DNA from: Nothopassalora personata
Lineage: Eukaryota > Ascomycota > Dothideomycetes > Mycosphaerellales > Mycosphaerellaceae
Direction: 5' to 3'
Length of the DNA stretch: 64,000 nt
Assembly: GCA_033816765.1 (NCBI GenBank)
Contig: CM066292.1
Location: 3,782,001-3,846,000 of the forward strand
The stretch's first letter is position 1; every line of letters begins with the position of its first letter. Under the pieces are notes generated by a model that was not told the origin of the DNA, did not search any database, and was given only the letters and a program-made list of their open reading frames with translations. The position numbers were made by a program, and so were the translations under genes. Shown in pieces: positions 53,354-64,000 of this stretch.

Positions 53354-56300
53354 ATGTCACATACGTACGATGTCGGCACCAAGGCATGGCAGCCGGACGC
53401 GACCGAGGGCTGGGTCGCCTCGGAGGTCAAGCAGAAACAGGTCGACGGGGATAAGGTGAAGCTCGTCTTCACCCTGGAGAATGGAGAGGTAGGCACATCT
53501 ACAGTCTACTGGTTTGGACGCGATGCTAATGTCAGCAGGAGAAAGTGGTCGAGACGACCCTTGAAGAGTTCTCCAAAGATGCCATGAACTCCACCTTACC
53601 GCCTCTAATGAACCCGGCCATGCTCGAGGCCAGCGACGACTTAACGAACCTCTCACATCTGAACGAGCCTGCCGTGCTGCAGGCCATCAAGCTACGATAT
53701 GCCCAGAAGGAAATCTACACATACTCCGGAATCGTCCTTATTGCTACCAACCCCTTTGCGCGGGTCGACTCGCTCTACGTCCCTGGCATGGTCCAGGTGT
53801 ACGCTGGCAAGCAGAGAGCATCCCAAGCGCCCCATTTGTTCGCCATCGCCGAGGAGTCGTTCGCGGATATGCTGCGGAATGACAAGAACCAGACCATCGT
53901 CGTGTCGGGAGAGTCAGGTGCGGGTAAGACGGTGAGCGCAAAGTACATTATGCGATATTTTGCAACGAGAGAATCACCCGATCAGCCTGGTACGCGAAGT
54001 CGTGGTCGCGCAGATACGATGAGCGAGACAGAAGAGCAGATTCTGGCCACCAACCCGATCATGGAGGCATTCGGTAACGCCAAAACGACACGAAACGACA
54101 ACTCCTCCCGTTTCGGCAAGTACATCGAGATCATGTTCAACAAGCAGACCGACATCATTGGCGCGCGGATACGAACGTACCTGCTCGAGCGGTCAAGACT
54201 GGTCTTTCAACCGCTTAAGGAGCGGAATTACCATATCTTCTACCAACTCGTGGCTGGCGCGACCGATGCGGAAAGAGAAGAGCTTGGGTTGATCCCGGTT
54301 GAACACTTCGAGTACCTCAACCAAGGTGGTGCACCACAAATCGAGGGCGTGGACGATGCTAAAGACTTTGCGGATACACGATCTTCACTCACCCGCCTGG
54401 GCGTATCGAAAGAGGTGCAGGCTACTCTTTGGAAAATACTGGCTGCTCTGCTGCACATGGGCAACATTAAGATTACTGCAACCAGGACAGAGTCGCAGCT
54501 GGCTGCCAACGAGCCATCGCTCGCCAAAGCTTGTGAGCTTCTGGGCATCGATGCCGCCGAGTTCGCCAAGTGGACGGTCAAGAAGCAGCTTGTTACCCGA
54601 GGCGAGAAGATCATGTCAAATCTAACTGCACAGCAGGCGACTGTTGTAAGAGACTCTGTCGCAAAGTACATCTACTCCTCGCTGTTCGACTGGCTCGTGG
54701 AAACCATGAACGGTTTCCTGGCTCCGGATCGAGTGATCGAGCAGATGAACTCCTTCATCGGCGTTCTGGATATCTACGGTTTCGAGCACTTCGCCAAGAA
54801 CAGCTTTGAACAGTTCTGTATCAATTATGCCAATGAGAAGCTGCAGCAAGAGTTCAACCAGCACGTCTTCAAGCTTGAACAGGAGGAGTACCTTCGAGAA
54901 CAGATTGATTGGAAGTTCATCGACTTCAGCGACAACCAGCCTTGTATCGATCTTATTGAAGGCAAGCTTGGTATTCTTGCTTTACTTGATGAAGAGAGTA
55001 GGCTTCCAATGGGTTCTGATGAAAGCTTCGTCAACAAGCTCCACCACAATTTCTCGCAGGACAAACACGCTTTCTACAAGAAACCACGATTCGGCAAGAG
55101 CGCCTTCACAGTGTGCCACTATGCTGTTGACGTGACCTACGAGAGCGATGGCTTTATCGAGAAGAACAGAGACACTGTTCCAGACGAACAGCTCGAAGTG
55201 CTGCGCAGCAGCAAGAACGACTTCCTGGCCGAGGTACTGGAGTCAAGTGCTGTTGTACGAGAGCGAGACACCGCTGCCGTCAACCCGAAGGCGAATGGCG
55301 CACCAGGAGCGAGAAAGGGCGTGGCGGCGACTAGGAAGCCAACACTTGGCGGCATCTTCAAGAGCTCCCTCATTCAATTGATGGACACCATCAGCTCGAC
55401 TGAAGTGCATTACATTCGTTGCTTGAAGCCCAATGAAGGCAAGGAAGCATGGAAGTTTGAGGGACCGATGGTATTGAGCCAGCTCAGAGCTTGCGGTGTC
55501 CTGGAAACAGTGAGAATCAGCTGCGCTGGTTACCCAACACGATGGACCTACGAAGAGTTCGCCCTGCGCTACTACATGCTGATACACTCGACCAAATGGA
55601 CTACCGAGATCAAGGACATGGCAAATGCCATCTTACAGAAGGCACTTGGTGAAAGCAAGCACGACCGATCCGACAAGTACCAGCTCGGTCTAACTAAGAT
55701 CTTCTTCCGTGCCGGTATGCTGGCCTTCTTGGAAAATCTGCGTACAACTCGCCTCACCGATGCTGCTATCATGATCCAGAAGAATCTCCGCGCCAAGTAC
55801 TATCGCCACCGCTACCTCGAGGCCATCAACCACATCCGAGCCTTTCAGGCCCGAGCGAGGGCACTTATGGCTCGCCAGAGAGCCGACGAAGCTCGGCGCC
55901 AAAAGGGCGCTACAACCATCCAGCGCGTTTGGAGAGGCCAGAAAGAGCGGAAAAGGTACCTACAGTTCCGAAACGATCTCATCCGCTTTGAAGCGTCGGC
56001 AAAGGGCTGGTTGTGCCGAAAGATGATACTCGACAAGAAGTTCGCCGATGCTGCACGAATCATCCAGCGAAACTTTCGAAGCTATCAGCAGCTCAAGATT
56101 TGGCGAGACTACCGCAGAAAGGTTACTCTGGTACAAAGCTTATGGCGTGGCAAGTCTGCCAGGAAAGAATACAAGACGCTCAGAGAGGAAGCCCGAGATC
56201 TTAAGCAGATCTCGTACAAGCTGGAGAACAAGGTCGTCGAGCTCACACAAGCCCTTGGCTCCACACGAAAGGAGAACAAGACCCTCAAGTCGCAACTCGA

Positions 56301-58285
56301 TGGCTACGAAAGTCAGCTCAAGAGCTCTCGAGAGAAGTACAACCACCTGGAAGCTCGCACAAACGACTTACAAAGAGAAGCCAACCAGGCTGGTGTGTAC
56401 TCGGCCAGACTGGAGCAGATGGAGGCGGAAATGTCTCGCCTGCAGTCCAGCTTCGAAGAAAGCACCTCAAACTTGCGCCGCCTGCAAGATGAGGAGAAGA
56501 CGCTCCGAGAGAACTTACGTGTCACGACCCAGGAACTCGAGACTACGAGGCAGTCGAAGACTGCAAGCGAGACTGAGAAGCTGAGCTTACGGCAACAACT
56601 TGCAGACCTACAAGATCAGCTCGAACTGGCAAAGAGAGCAGTACCGGTCAGCAATGGAGACATTCCCAATGGTGGCGCTGTTGGCGGAGCGGCGAGTGGT
56701 CTCATCAACCTTGTCGCATCGAAGAAGCCGAAGAGGAGAAGTGCTGGGCCAGAGCAGATCCAGACGGAGAGATTTAGCGGTGCTTTCAATCCGAGACCTG
56801 TCTCAATGGCGTTTGGTGCGACGGCTGGCGGGCACACACAAAACCTATCTGGCTCCACGTTCAATCCTGGGCTGGAGAATGTGGAGATGGAGCTGGAAAA
56901 CCTGCTTGCAGACGAGGATGGTCTTAACGACGAAGTTACCATGGGCTTGATCCGCAACCTGAAGATCCCAGCTCCTGGCACCAGCCCACCACCAACCGAC
57001 AAGGAAGTCCTCTTCCCGGCATATCTGATCAACCTGGTCACCAGCGAGATGTGGAACAATGGTTTCGTCAAGGAGTCAGAACGGTTCTTGGCAAACGTGA
57101 TGCAGTCCATACAGCAAGAAGTAATGCAGCACGATGGCGATGAAGCCCTTAATCCGGGTGCCTTCTGGTTGTCCAACGTCCACGAGATGCTGTCGTTCGT
57201 GTTCCTGGCCGAAGACTGGTACGAAGCACAAAAGACGGACAACTTTGAGTACGACCGCCTGCTCGAGATCGTCAAGCACGATCTTGAGAGCTTGGAGTTC
57301 AACATCTACCACACCTGGATGAAGGTCCTCAAGAAGAAGCTGCACAAGATGATCGTGCCTGCCATTATCGAGTCACAATCTCTACCTGGCTTCGTCACGA
57401 ACGAGAGCAATCGCTTCCTTGGCAAGCTACTACAATCCTCCAACCAGCCCGCATACAGCATGGATAATTTGCTCAGCTTACTCAACAATGTCTTCAAGGC
57501 AATGAAGGCATTCTACCTCGAAGACTCAATCATCACTCAGACGGTCACAGAGCTGCTGAGGTTGGTCGGCGTGACTGCATTCAACGACTTGCTCATGAGG
57601 AGAAACTTCTTGTCCTGGAAGCGAGGCCTGCAAATCAACTACAACATCACCAGGATTGAAGAATGGTGTAAGAGCCACGACATGCCTGAAGGTACACTGC
57701 AGCTTGAGCACCTGATGCAAGCGACGAAGCTTCTGCAGCTCAAGAAAGCTACACTGAATGATATTGAGATCATTCAGGATATCTGCTGGATGTAAGTCAT
57801 ACCTGTTCCTGATCACGTCGAGTTGTACCATACTGACCACTACTTCTAGGCTGTCACCAAATCAGATCCAGAAACTTCTCAACCAGTATCTCGTTGCCGA
57901 CTATGAGCAACCGATCAATGGTGAGATCATGAAAGCCGTCGCATCACGAGTCACAGACCCGAAGTCCGACGTCTTGCTACTGCAGGCGGTAGACATGGAG
58001 GACTCGGGACCATACGAAATCGCGGAACCGCGTGTCATCACAGCTCTGGAGACATATACACCCAGCTGGCTGCAGACGCCGAGATTGAAGCGGCTGGCCG
58101 AGATCGTGTCTGCACAAGCCGTGATGCAGCAACAAATCGAGGCCAATGGCATGGGCAAGGTCACAGAGGAAGATCAGTTGGAGCTCCACGAAGGACAATG
58201 GCCCGTACCGAACGGGCACATGAACGGCAACGGCAACGGACTCGGCCTGCATTACGATGATGGCGAGTACTCACCGCGAGCGTAG
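53354..58285 (+). CDS. myo2: Class V myosin heavy chain
   Basis: Three exons, 53,354-53,488, 53,539-57,791 and 57,850-58,285, with introns of 50 nt (GTAGGC...GCAG) and 58 nt (GTAAGT, CTGAC, CTAG), give 1,607 residues. It is an actin-based motor for polarised transport of vesicles and organelles. An SH3-like N-terminus (AWQPDATEGWVASEV) precedes the motor: P-loop GESGAGKT at 169-176, switch-1 NDNSSRFGK, switch-2 DIYGFEHF, and LKPNEGKEAW near the actin interface. Six IQ motifs span about 790-920 (IQKNLRAKYYRHRY, IQRVWRGQKERKRY, IQRNFRSYQ and others), binding calmodulin-like light chains. A coiled coil follows to about 1,080. A linker leads to the DIL cargo-binding globular tail at about 1,200-1,540. 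The Asn/Gly-rich C-terminus (HMNGNGNGLGL) is unusual. The intron near each end is a common fungal pattern. Confidence 0.96.
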
Positions 58286-59529
58286 CCTGCTCCGTTGCAG
58301 TACCACCGCCTCCGACGCAGAGACTCGGGCTATTTCTACCCTGATATTAACGGAACACCCGATGGCCACAAGGGTTGATGCAATGCAGAGTGCGAATATC
58401 ATGCTTGGGCGTATCAGCAGGCGCAAAAGATACATTGGGCGGATTAGATCAGACGCATGAGGCGCACTTTGGGGTCAGCTCTGGCGATGAAAAGGTTTCT
58501 TCGCGAACACAGTGGCGTTTTCTGGTCTTTCCCACGCCTGCTGCTACTGCCACTGTAGAGGTGTGGGAGAGGCATGGGTGTGTGGTGCGCGTGTGTGCTA
58601 GGATAGTGTATTAACACCAGAGCCGGCCGTTCGTCCGGTCCTTGCTGCTGCGCCTTTGATATCACTTTCTTCACGCTCTTCCTACCTTGTGAGGAGATCC
58701 GACCGCGTTACGAATACCACACAACTCGCTCCGACCAACCCATCGACACGATTCGCTCGCAACATGCGGTCTTTGTGAGTCCGCCGCCGCGCCGAAGCCT
58801 TCGCTCTACGACATTCACACAGATCTGCGCGTATCCTGCAGGGTCAACGATCTTCTGTCAGCAGTACCGAGAAGTATTCTTTCTTCCCTTCCCTTTTCAA
58901 CGCTGATGTGCATTCTGTTCAGATTCCGATCTTGCGATGCCTGTCTTCACGTGGCATTGACGTCAATGAATCTGCGATAGCTCTCACTTTGTCCACTTTG
59001 TGCCCAAATACGCGAGTTCTTGACGGAGACATGTGGCCAGCAGCCGCCATTCTTGGTGAGTCTTGATGGCAGGCCAACAGTGATCTTCGGACTGCCGTTA
59101 GCGGCGGGCGAAGCGAGACCAATGGGAGGACGGTTGAGGTGTGATTTTCAGCCCTCCACCTACGTACGGTGCGGCTGAGGTTAATGGGTGACCAGAAAAG
59201 ATGAGCCATCAGGCGACGCCGCACGACCAGTTGCGGCAGAGGATGTTAACGTTGGTGAGCCTGTGCTAATAGACGTCTCACTCGACGATGCCGTCCTACT
59301 GGTTTCAGTGTAGTTGGTGTGCTCGTAGAAGAACTTCATGATGACGCTGCTTACGAGAGGCGTGAACGCAAGACCGAGGAAAGCCTTGGCGGATGATCTC
59401 ATTCCATTATCCATCCTTGCTACTGTACAAGTGGGTCTGGATTCTTGATTCTGCCTAAAGCCTCAATCATGTTCTCGTCGATCAGACAACCTCAGCCACA
59501 CTGCAAGAGCCCGAACGAGCTCGGACAGA
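58286..59529. other. Intergenic region between myo2 and the GH64 gene
   Basis: Apart from a small minus-strand frame at 59,181-59,414, nothing supportable is seen. A GTGTGTGGTGCGCGTGTGTG stretch at 58,578-58,597 is low complexity. Confidence 0.4.
59181..59414 (-). CDS. Possible small Ser/Thr-rich protein
   Basis: A 77-codon minus-strand frame with an ATG at 59,414. It has a moderately hydrophobic stretch (FLGLAFTPLVSSVIM) and then a Ser/Thr-rich tail. It could be a small membrane or secreted protein, but length and position in a divergent promoter make chance likely. Confidence 0.22.
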   Translation of the reverse strand: MDNGMRSSAKAFLGLAFTPLVSSVIMKFFYEHTNYTETSRTASSSETSISTGSPTLTSSAATGRAASPDGSSFLVTH

Positions 59530-60881
59530 ATGCCGGATTCCTTGCAGATAGCGTTGAAAAACGACAGCGACCTTGATAATCTCTACGCTTTCGTGACTGG
59601 TATTGCGATCCAGCATGATGGGAGACGATGTCTTCTCAAGGCCAACGGCAAGGACCTGTACTTCCCGGAAGAGGTCAAAGACATCGGGTCGCAGTTGGCT
59701 GAGGATTGTGCAATTCCTCTTGGTCCACCCGGAAACACGGTCAACATTACGATACCCCAAATTGCTGGTGGCCGAATATGGATATCGGAGGGCAAACTTA
59801 CCTTCCTACTCAACCCCGGAGGACCTGCACTGGTTGAACCGTCAGTCCTGAACCCGAGCGACCTGAATGCCAGCATCAACTTTGGGTTCGCAGAGTTCAC
59901 GCTGAATGATGCGCAGTTGTACGCAAACATCAGTTATGTCGATTTCGTGCCAAGGATACCTATCGCCATTAGCCTACAGCAGCATTCTGGAGAAATGCAG
60001 CATGTTGCTGGCATGGCGCCCGATGGGCTCGATCGTATGGCTGATAGTTTGTCGCAGCAGACGCTGAAGGACGGGCGCCCATGGGATAAGCTGGTAGTCA
60101 ACAAGGACGGTCGGAACTTGCGCATCCTGAATGCCACTCACGGCGGTGCTGTTGGCGCTACCTTCGATGGCTACTACGAGCCTCATGTCGATGAAGTCTG
60201 GGATAGGTACAAGTCGGGCCACAAGATGAAGATCAACACTCAAGCCGGCCCTGGAGTGCTCGAAGGCCACGTGAACCACAAGGGCAAGCTGAAGATTGGT
60301 GACGAAGAGTTCGACAAGCCGACCACAGCTGATATTCTGGGCTGCAACAGTGGTCCTTTCACAACGGGTTCGTCTCCAACGCGAAATGCTATCATACCTC
60401 GATTAGCTGCTGCCTTTGTGCGTTCGACCTTGTGCCAATGCGAAGAACACCCGAGCACGCCCGATACCTTCTATAACCGGGATCCGACGAACCATTACGC
60501 GCGGCTGGTCCATGAGCATAATGTTGACAGGAAAGGCTATGCATTCGCTTATGGTGAGCCATTTTCTCCAGCCTGTCGACTTCCGTTTGGTTTACTGACA
60601 GCTCTCGATGCCTAGACGACGTCCAGCCAGACGGCGGTGATGACCAGTCTGGGAAAGTTAACGCAGGCGACCCTGCTCTTTTCACAGTCACCGTTGGCGG
60701 CAAGAGCTCCAGAGGAAAATCTGAAACTGCAGCTCCGCAGGCGTCAGGACAGCAGAGCCAGAGTTCTGACGGGCCAGCTCCTCCTTCTCCCACTCCTGGT
60801 GCTGGCGATGATAATGCGGCACCACAAAGCCATGGTCTGCGAGGAAAGCTACGTGGCTTCGCGAAGAATATGATGAAGTAG
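59530..60881 (+). CDS. Glycoside hydrolase family 64-type beta-1,3-glucanase
   Basis: Two exons, 59,530-60,553 and 60,616-60,881, around a 62 nt intron (GTGAGC, ACTGAC branch, CCTAG) give 429 residues. GH64 enzymes cut beta-1,3-glucan with a thaumatin-like barrel plus a mixed domain. Seen here: LQIALKNDSDLDNLYAFVTG at the start, the GGRIWISEGKLTFLLNPGG strand region, the ISYVDFVPRIPIAI segment next to the catalytic cleft, a late RLVHEHNVDRKGYAFAY, and DDVQPDGGDDQSG across the intron. The final 60 residues are a Ser/Pro/Gly-rich disordered tail ending in a basic helix (GLRGKLRGFAKNMM), beyond the usual domain. There is no signal peptide, so either a 5' exon is missing or the enzyme is not classically secreted; both are possible. 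Confidence 0.85.
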
Positions 60882-61042
60882 CCTTCCCTAGCCCGAGGTC
60901 TTTTCAGACAGGTAAAACTGCTATGAAGCGACAAAGGAATGGTACACGTGATGGCAAAGCCTGCTGGACTGCAGCGGGGTAGCGAAACAACCGGTCCAGT
61001 GTCATTACTCTTCGGTATCAGCCTGCGATAGTCAGTGTCAAG

Positions 61043-61279
61043 GCAAAACTGCAAATGGCGCCCACTACCGATCCCCTCCGCCCCTTCGTCGCAATCTTGG
61101 AGGACGTACGGGCGGAGGCGCTTCGGAGTTTGGAGAATATTATTTATAAACAAATAAATGGCGGCGTAGATAGTATGCCCGCTCGTTTCAAGGCGGCGAG
61201 AGATAACGAAGGGCAAAAAAACGCAATACTAAAGTGTTACGATTATGCTATAGACCTTAAATCTCATTTGCAGTTTTGC
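61043..61279. mobile_element. 237 bp MITE-like element with perfect 15 bp terminal inverted repeats
   Basis: 61,043-61,057 (GCAAAACTGCAAATG) and 61,265-61,279 are exact reverse complements. Between them lies CG- and TA-rich sequence unlike the flanking DNA. An open plus-strand frame starts with the ATG inside the left repeat (61,055), crosses the whole element and ends 60 bases outside at 61,339. Its codons read sensibly (RPFVAILEDVRAEALRSLEN). No clear target duplication is seen. No transposase is encoded, so it would be non-autonomous. Confidence 0.55.
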
Positions 61280-62415
61280 TTTCCGCCGGGAGAGTGTGTA
61301 GACTCGAGGCAGCTTCTTCAATGCTGCAGACACCGATAACAGAATTGATGCACCAATAATGCTCGTTGGCCATGGATGGGTTGGCTAGAGACGGGCTAAG
61401 ATAGCCTGCCAAAAGAGCGTCATCAGCATACAGCAGCTTCGGCAGTCGTGTAGTTCGTGCGGAGGCTCTCGCCTCCATGCATGTGCATCGTGCGATTGGC
61501 ACTGCTGAGCCGCATGCTGTTGTCATGTTCGGCGTGTTTCGCTGTAACTGTAGGTAGCTGTCAGACAAAGACAAGGGTTTATCCAATCGTGGTCGGGCAA
61601 GAATATATACAATACCGAGTATCTCGCTAGCGTTATTCGAGTACTCTTAGCGTACTTTGTCGTTGTCGTCGGCGGAACCCCTTCTATCGCCGAGTGCATA
61701 CAGGGAACACCTGGTAGACCCCCGTTTGCCTTCTGGGGGGGTTCTTTAAACGCTATAGGCGATATATCGAAGCATCTACATAGTAGTACTGTAGACCATC
61801 GAGTTGTAGAATACGAAGTCGGTAGATTATAAAGCCATTACTAGCGTACTAGAATATACACGACAATTGTCGAAAAGTATAGGATATACTTCGACGGTGA
61901 TATGGCACTCTACACTTACGGCTGTACCGTTCAAGTCGATGGCGAAGTGTGTGTATGTCGATGTGAAAGTGGTCAGTCGACGTTGCCAGGGAGATGTTCA
62001 CTTCTCCGGCAAGGTTATTAAGGTTTATGCTGCCATTGCGACAGGAGGTACTGTACAGTAGTGTAAGAGGTAGTCTAGTGCACGCTAGACGTCACTGTTT
62101 TGAGCGACTAGCATCAAGGAGTCACGAGCGGCAGCACCATCCACGTACATCTGGCTTGCTCGCCCACCACCTTAGCCACTACTACACAACCTCGGAGCTT
62201 GAAGCTACGACACATACGACAGCCGCTGCACAGTTCAACAGCAGTCCCCTTTTACGGTCAGTCGCTGCCTCACCGCAGCGTTTGTTGCGTCGTACCTGCA
62301 TCCGTACCACCGGTACGACTACTTTCACGTGCGCGGTCGTCACAAGACGATTGTCTAGGCCACTTCCATAAGTCCGAAAACCTTCTCCTTGCGACCCTTC
62401 ACCACCACCGACACC
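61280..62415. other. Intergenic region with a small RIP-like patch
   Basis: About 61,600-61,900 is poor in CA/TG and rich in TA and CG, like the large repeat block, so it is probably an old transposon fragment. A G-run (CTGGGGGGGTT) lies at 61,733-61,743. The rest includes the promoter of the inhibitor-2 gene. No other gene is supported. Confidence 0.45.
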
Positions 62416-63380
62416 ATGGCACACACTGTTGCTGCTCAGACTTCGCCCATCTCCGTGCCTAAGAGGCCAAAGGGTCAGTTACGTGCAGAGCCTGTTATGC
62501 AATCATCGATGAGCTCACACCACCGCACTAGGGATTCTCAAGAACTCGAGCTCGTACCAGCACGCCTCGCCCGACGACCACCACATCAGTCCAACCGCGG
62601 AGCAGCCCGCAAGCTTCAACAACCATGCCGGTCAAGCGGACAGCACTCAACGGCCTGGCATGCCCGGACGGGAGTTCTCGGAGAAAGAGATCACACAGAT
62701 GAACACCGAGATGAACGCAGGGAACGGCCACCGCCGAAACAGCAGTAATCCACGAGGCAGCGTCAGCCGACGTCAGTCGTCGCAGAGCAGTAACAGCGGA
62801 CCCTTGACAAACGGTCAGCATGACGAGGGTAGCATGAGGCTGAAGTGGGATGAGGCCAACCTGTATCTCAATGAGGGCCAGATGGGTGGCAAGATGAAGA
62901 TTGACGAGCCCAAGACACCATACGCAGGCACCTATGATCCTGCCGAAGACGCGGAAGAGATCGCGACCATCAACGCAGAGGAGCTCAACGTGGATGAGCT
63001 CGACATGAGCAAGGCCAAGCCACGAGGACGAAAGACTTCCGGCTCGCGCTCGAAGGAAGGTGAGATCCCTGGTCTGGATCTCGGCGAGCCGGAAATGGAT
63101 CCATTCGCCCGACGTGAGTGTGATGGTGAGAGGAAGGTTCACGTCGACCAAGATCAGCCAATGGATGACCAAGGCCACCACGGCGAGGAAGAGAACATGA
63201 CGGTCGATGAGCGCGAGAAGCACAAGAAGTTTGAAGAGATGCGCAAGAAGCATTACGAGATGAAGAACATCAAGAACTTGCTTGGGTAAGCTGTGACATG
63301 GTGGTGGAGCAAGACTCAGTTGACGCTAACCATATGACAGACATCCCGAGGACCTGGATGTTGACGATGACGAGAAGTGA
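62416..63380 (+). CDS. glc8: Protein phosphatase 1 inhibitor-2 (Glc8 type)
   Basis: Three exons, 62,416-62,473, 62,532-63,285 and 63,341-63,380, with introns of 58 nt (GTCAGT...CACTAG) and 55 nt (GTAAGC, GCTAAC branch, GACAG), give 283 residues. The first join restores KRPKGILKNSSS, the conserved KGILKN PP1-binding motif. RLKWDEANLYLNEG is the second conserved motif. The third is the C-terminal helix EREKHKKFEEMRKKHYEMK, which covers the PP1 active site in the animal complex. The second intron lies inside NLLGHPEDLD and the protein ends acidic. Inhibitor-2 proteins regulate or help mature protein phosphatase 1; the yeast Glc8 form affects glycogen levels. A Gln/Ser/Asn-rich spacer separates the motifs, as expected for a disordered protein. 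Confidence 0.93.
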
Positions 63381-64000
63381 TGAATAATGCATGTACGAAG
63401 TTTTGACGACAAGGGTTTCTTTCGGCCCTCGCGCAAATGAGCACCACGAAATCTGGCTGCATGACCTGGCGTATTTGGGGAGCGGTCGCCTGCTGGCGCA
63501 CAGCAGGTCAGGTGTTGTAACGACAGTAACATTTCGGTAGTAACCCAGCAGCAGCACATGTAAGCAAAGCGCAGTCACGAACGCCACATACCAAATTGAA
63601 GGCCACGGTTTTCTCACATACCGAAATATGTACTGTACCAAAAGACGAAGAGTCTTGGCGCTGACACGCTGTGATCTAGTGCAATTTACCTGACACTGAG
63701 GCTGTCGCACGAACTGGTGGCACTTCATCAACTTGCTTCGCTTGCCGCATTGATTCATCCGTCCATAGCGAAGCCGTTCTTCAAGCCATCGGTCTAATGG
63801 ACTCATCTATGCGTTGTGTGGCTCGGTAATCTACTTGCGTCTCGTGCTAAAGATGGTTCACACATTTTGCACGATTGCCGTGTCTGGGTGGGGGGAGTAT
63901 AAGATCTCAGCGCTCTTCCTCCTCAGCGATGGGTTTCTTCTGGTAAGATTTTTTTATCTTGCTCGATCCAGAGCGTCCTGTCATTTCTTCCCTTCGCCTT
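63381..64000. other. Right-edge intergenic region
   Basis: 3' UTR of glc8, then a stretch with only unsupported frames. A minus-strand 178-codon frame (63,270-63,806) overlaps the end of glc8 and has no recognisable features. A following gene may begin beyond the window. Confidence 0.35.

Noticed and set aside
60392..61216. A 274-codon minus-strand frame
   Set aside because: Overlaps the second exon and intron of the GH64 gene and the TIR element; no family features.
62528..63253. A 241-codon minus-strand frame with hydrophobic start
   Set aside because: Antisense to the well-supported phosphatase inhibitor-2 exon, with no independent signal.
63270..63806. A 178-codon minus-strand frame at the right end
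   Set aside because: It overlaps the last intron and exon of the phosphatase inhibitor-2 gene, and its hydrophobic stretch is short and isolated.

Overview
The window is filamentous ascomycete DNA. Most genes carry 50-60 nt introns with GTANGT-type donors, CTRAC-like branch points and YAG acceptors. Recognisable products include glycogen synthase, peroxin-3, deoxyhypusine synthase, a Snt1/N-CoR-type corepressor, class V myosin, a GH64 glucanase and phosphatase inhibitor-2. Two blocks are full of retrotransposon relics decayed by repeat-induced point mutation (RIP): CA and TG dinucleotides are scarce, TA is in excess, and conserved Trp codons have become TAG. RIP, a LysM effector-type gene and the gene set suggest a Dothideomycete-like fungus, possibly plant-associated. 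That placement is inference; no marker fixes it.

Layout. 1-2,530: RIP-decayed Ty3/gypsy material on the minus strand with a 404 bp LTR, cut by the window edge. 2,540-19,090: gene-bearing DNA: LysM protein, an unresolved minus-strand gene, glycogen synthase, a capsular-polysaccharide-type glycosyltransferase, a four-exon WW-domain protein, a conserved hypothetical, a 2EXR/F-box-like protein, a canonical cupin, and a protein with a PD-(D/E)XK nuclease-like signature. 19,093-34,430: a 15 kb nested transposon block. It holds at least two chromodomain-bearing Ty3/gypsy elements (chromoviruses), several LTR families, a tRNA-like relic, and one copia element, whole in structure but dead, with identifiable 247 bp LTRs (27,909-33,492). 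34,430-64,000: gene-dense DNA: PEX3, a small membrane protein, a MATH + UCH-like + MORN + RING fusion, deoxyhypusine synthase, SNT1, a small nuclear-type protein, myosin V, GH64, a small 15-bp-TIR element and phosphatase inhibitor-2.

The genes are independent eukaryotic units, not operons. Several are housekeeping (glycogen storage, peroxisome biogenesis, eIF5A hypusination, Set3C-type repression, actin-based transport, PP1 regulation). The less usual parts are the ubiquitin-linked fusion whose deubiquitinase-like region seems to lack catalytic residues, the nuclease-like protein, the LysM gene beside a RIP-mutated repeat, and the TIR element carrying its own reading frame. I found no CRISPR array, rRNA gene or intact tRNA gene. 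Exon joins were built by hand from reading frame and splice signals.
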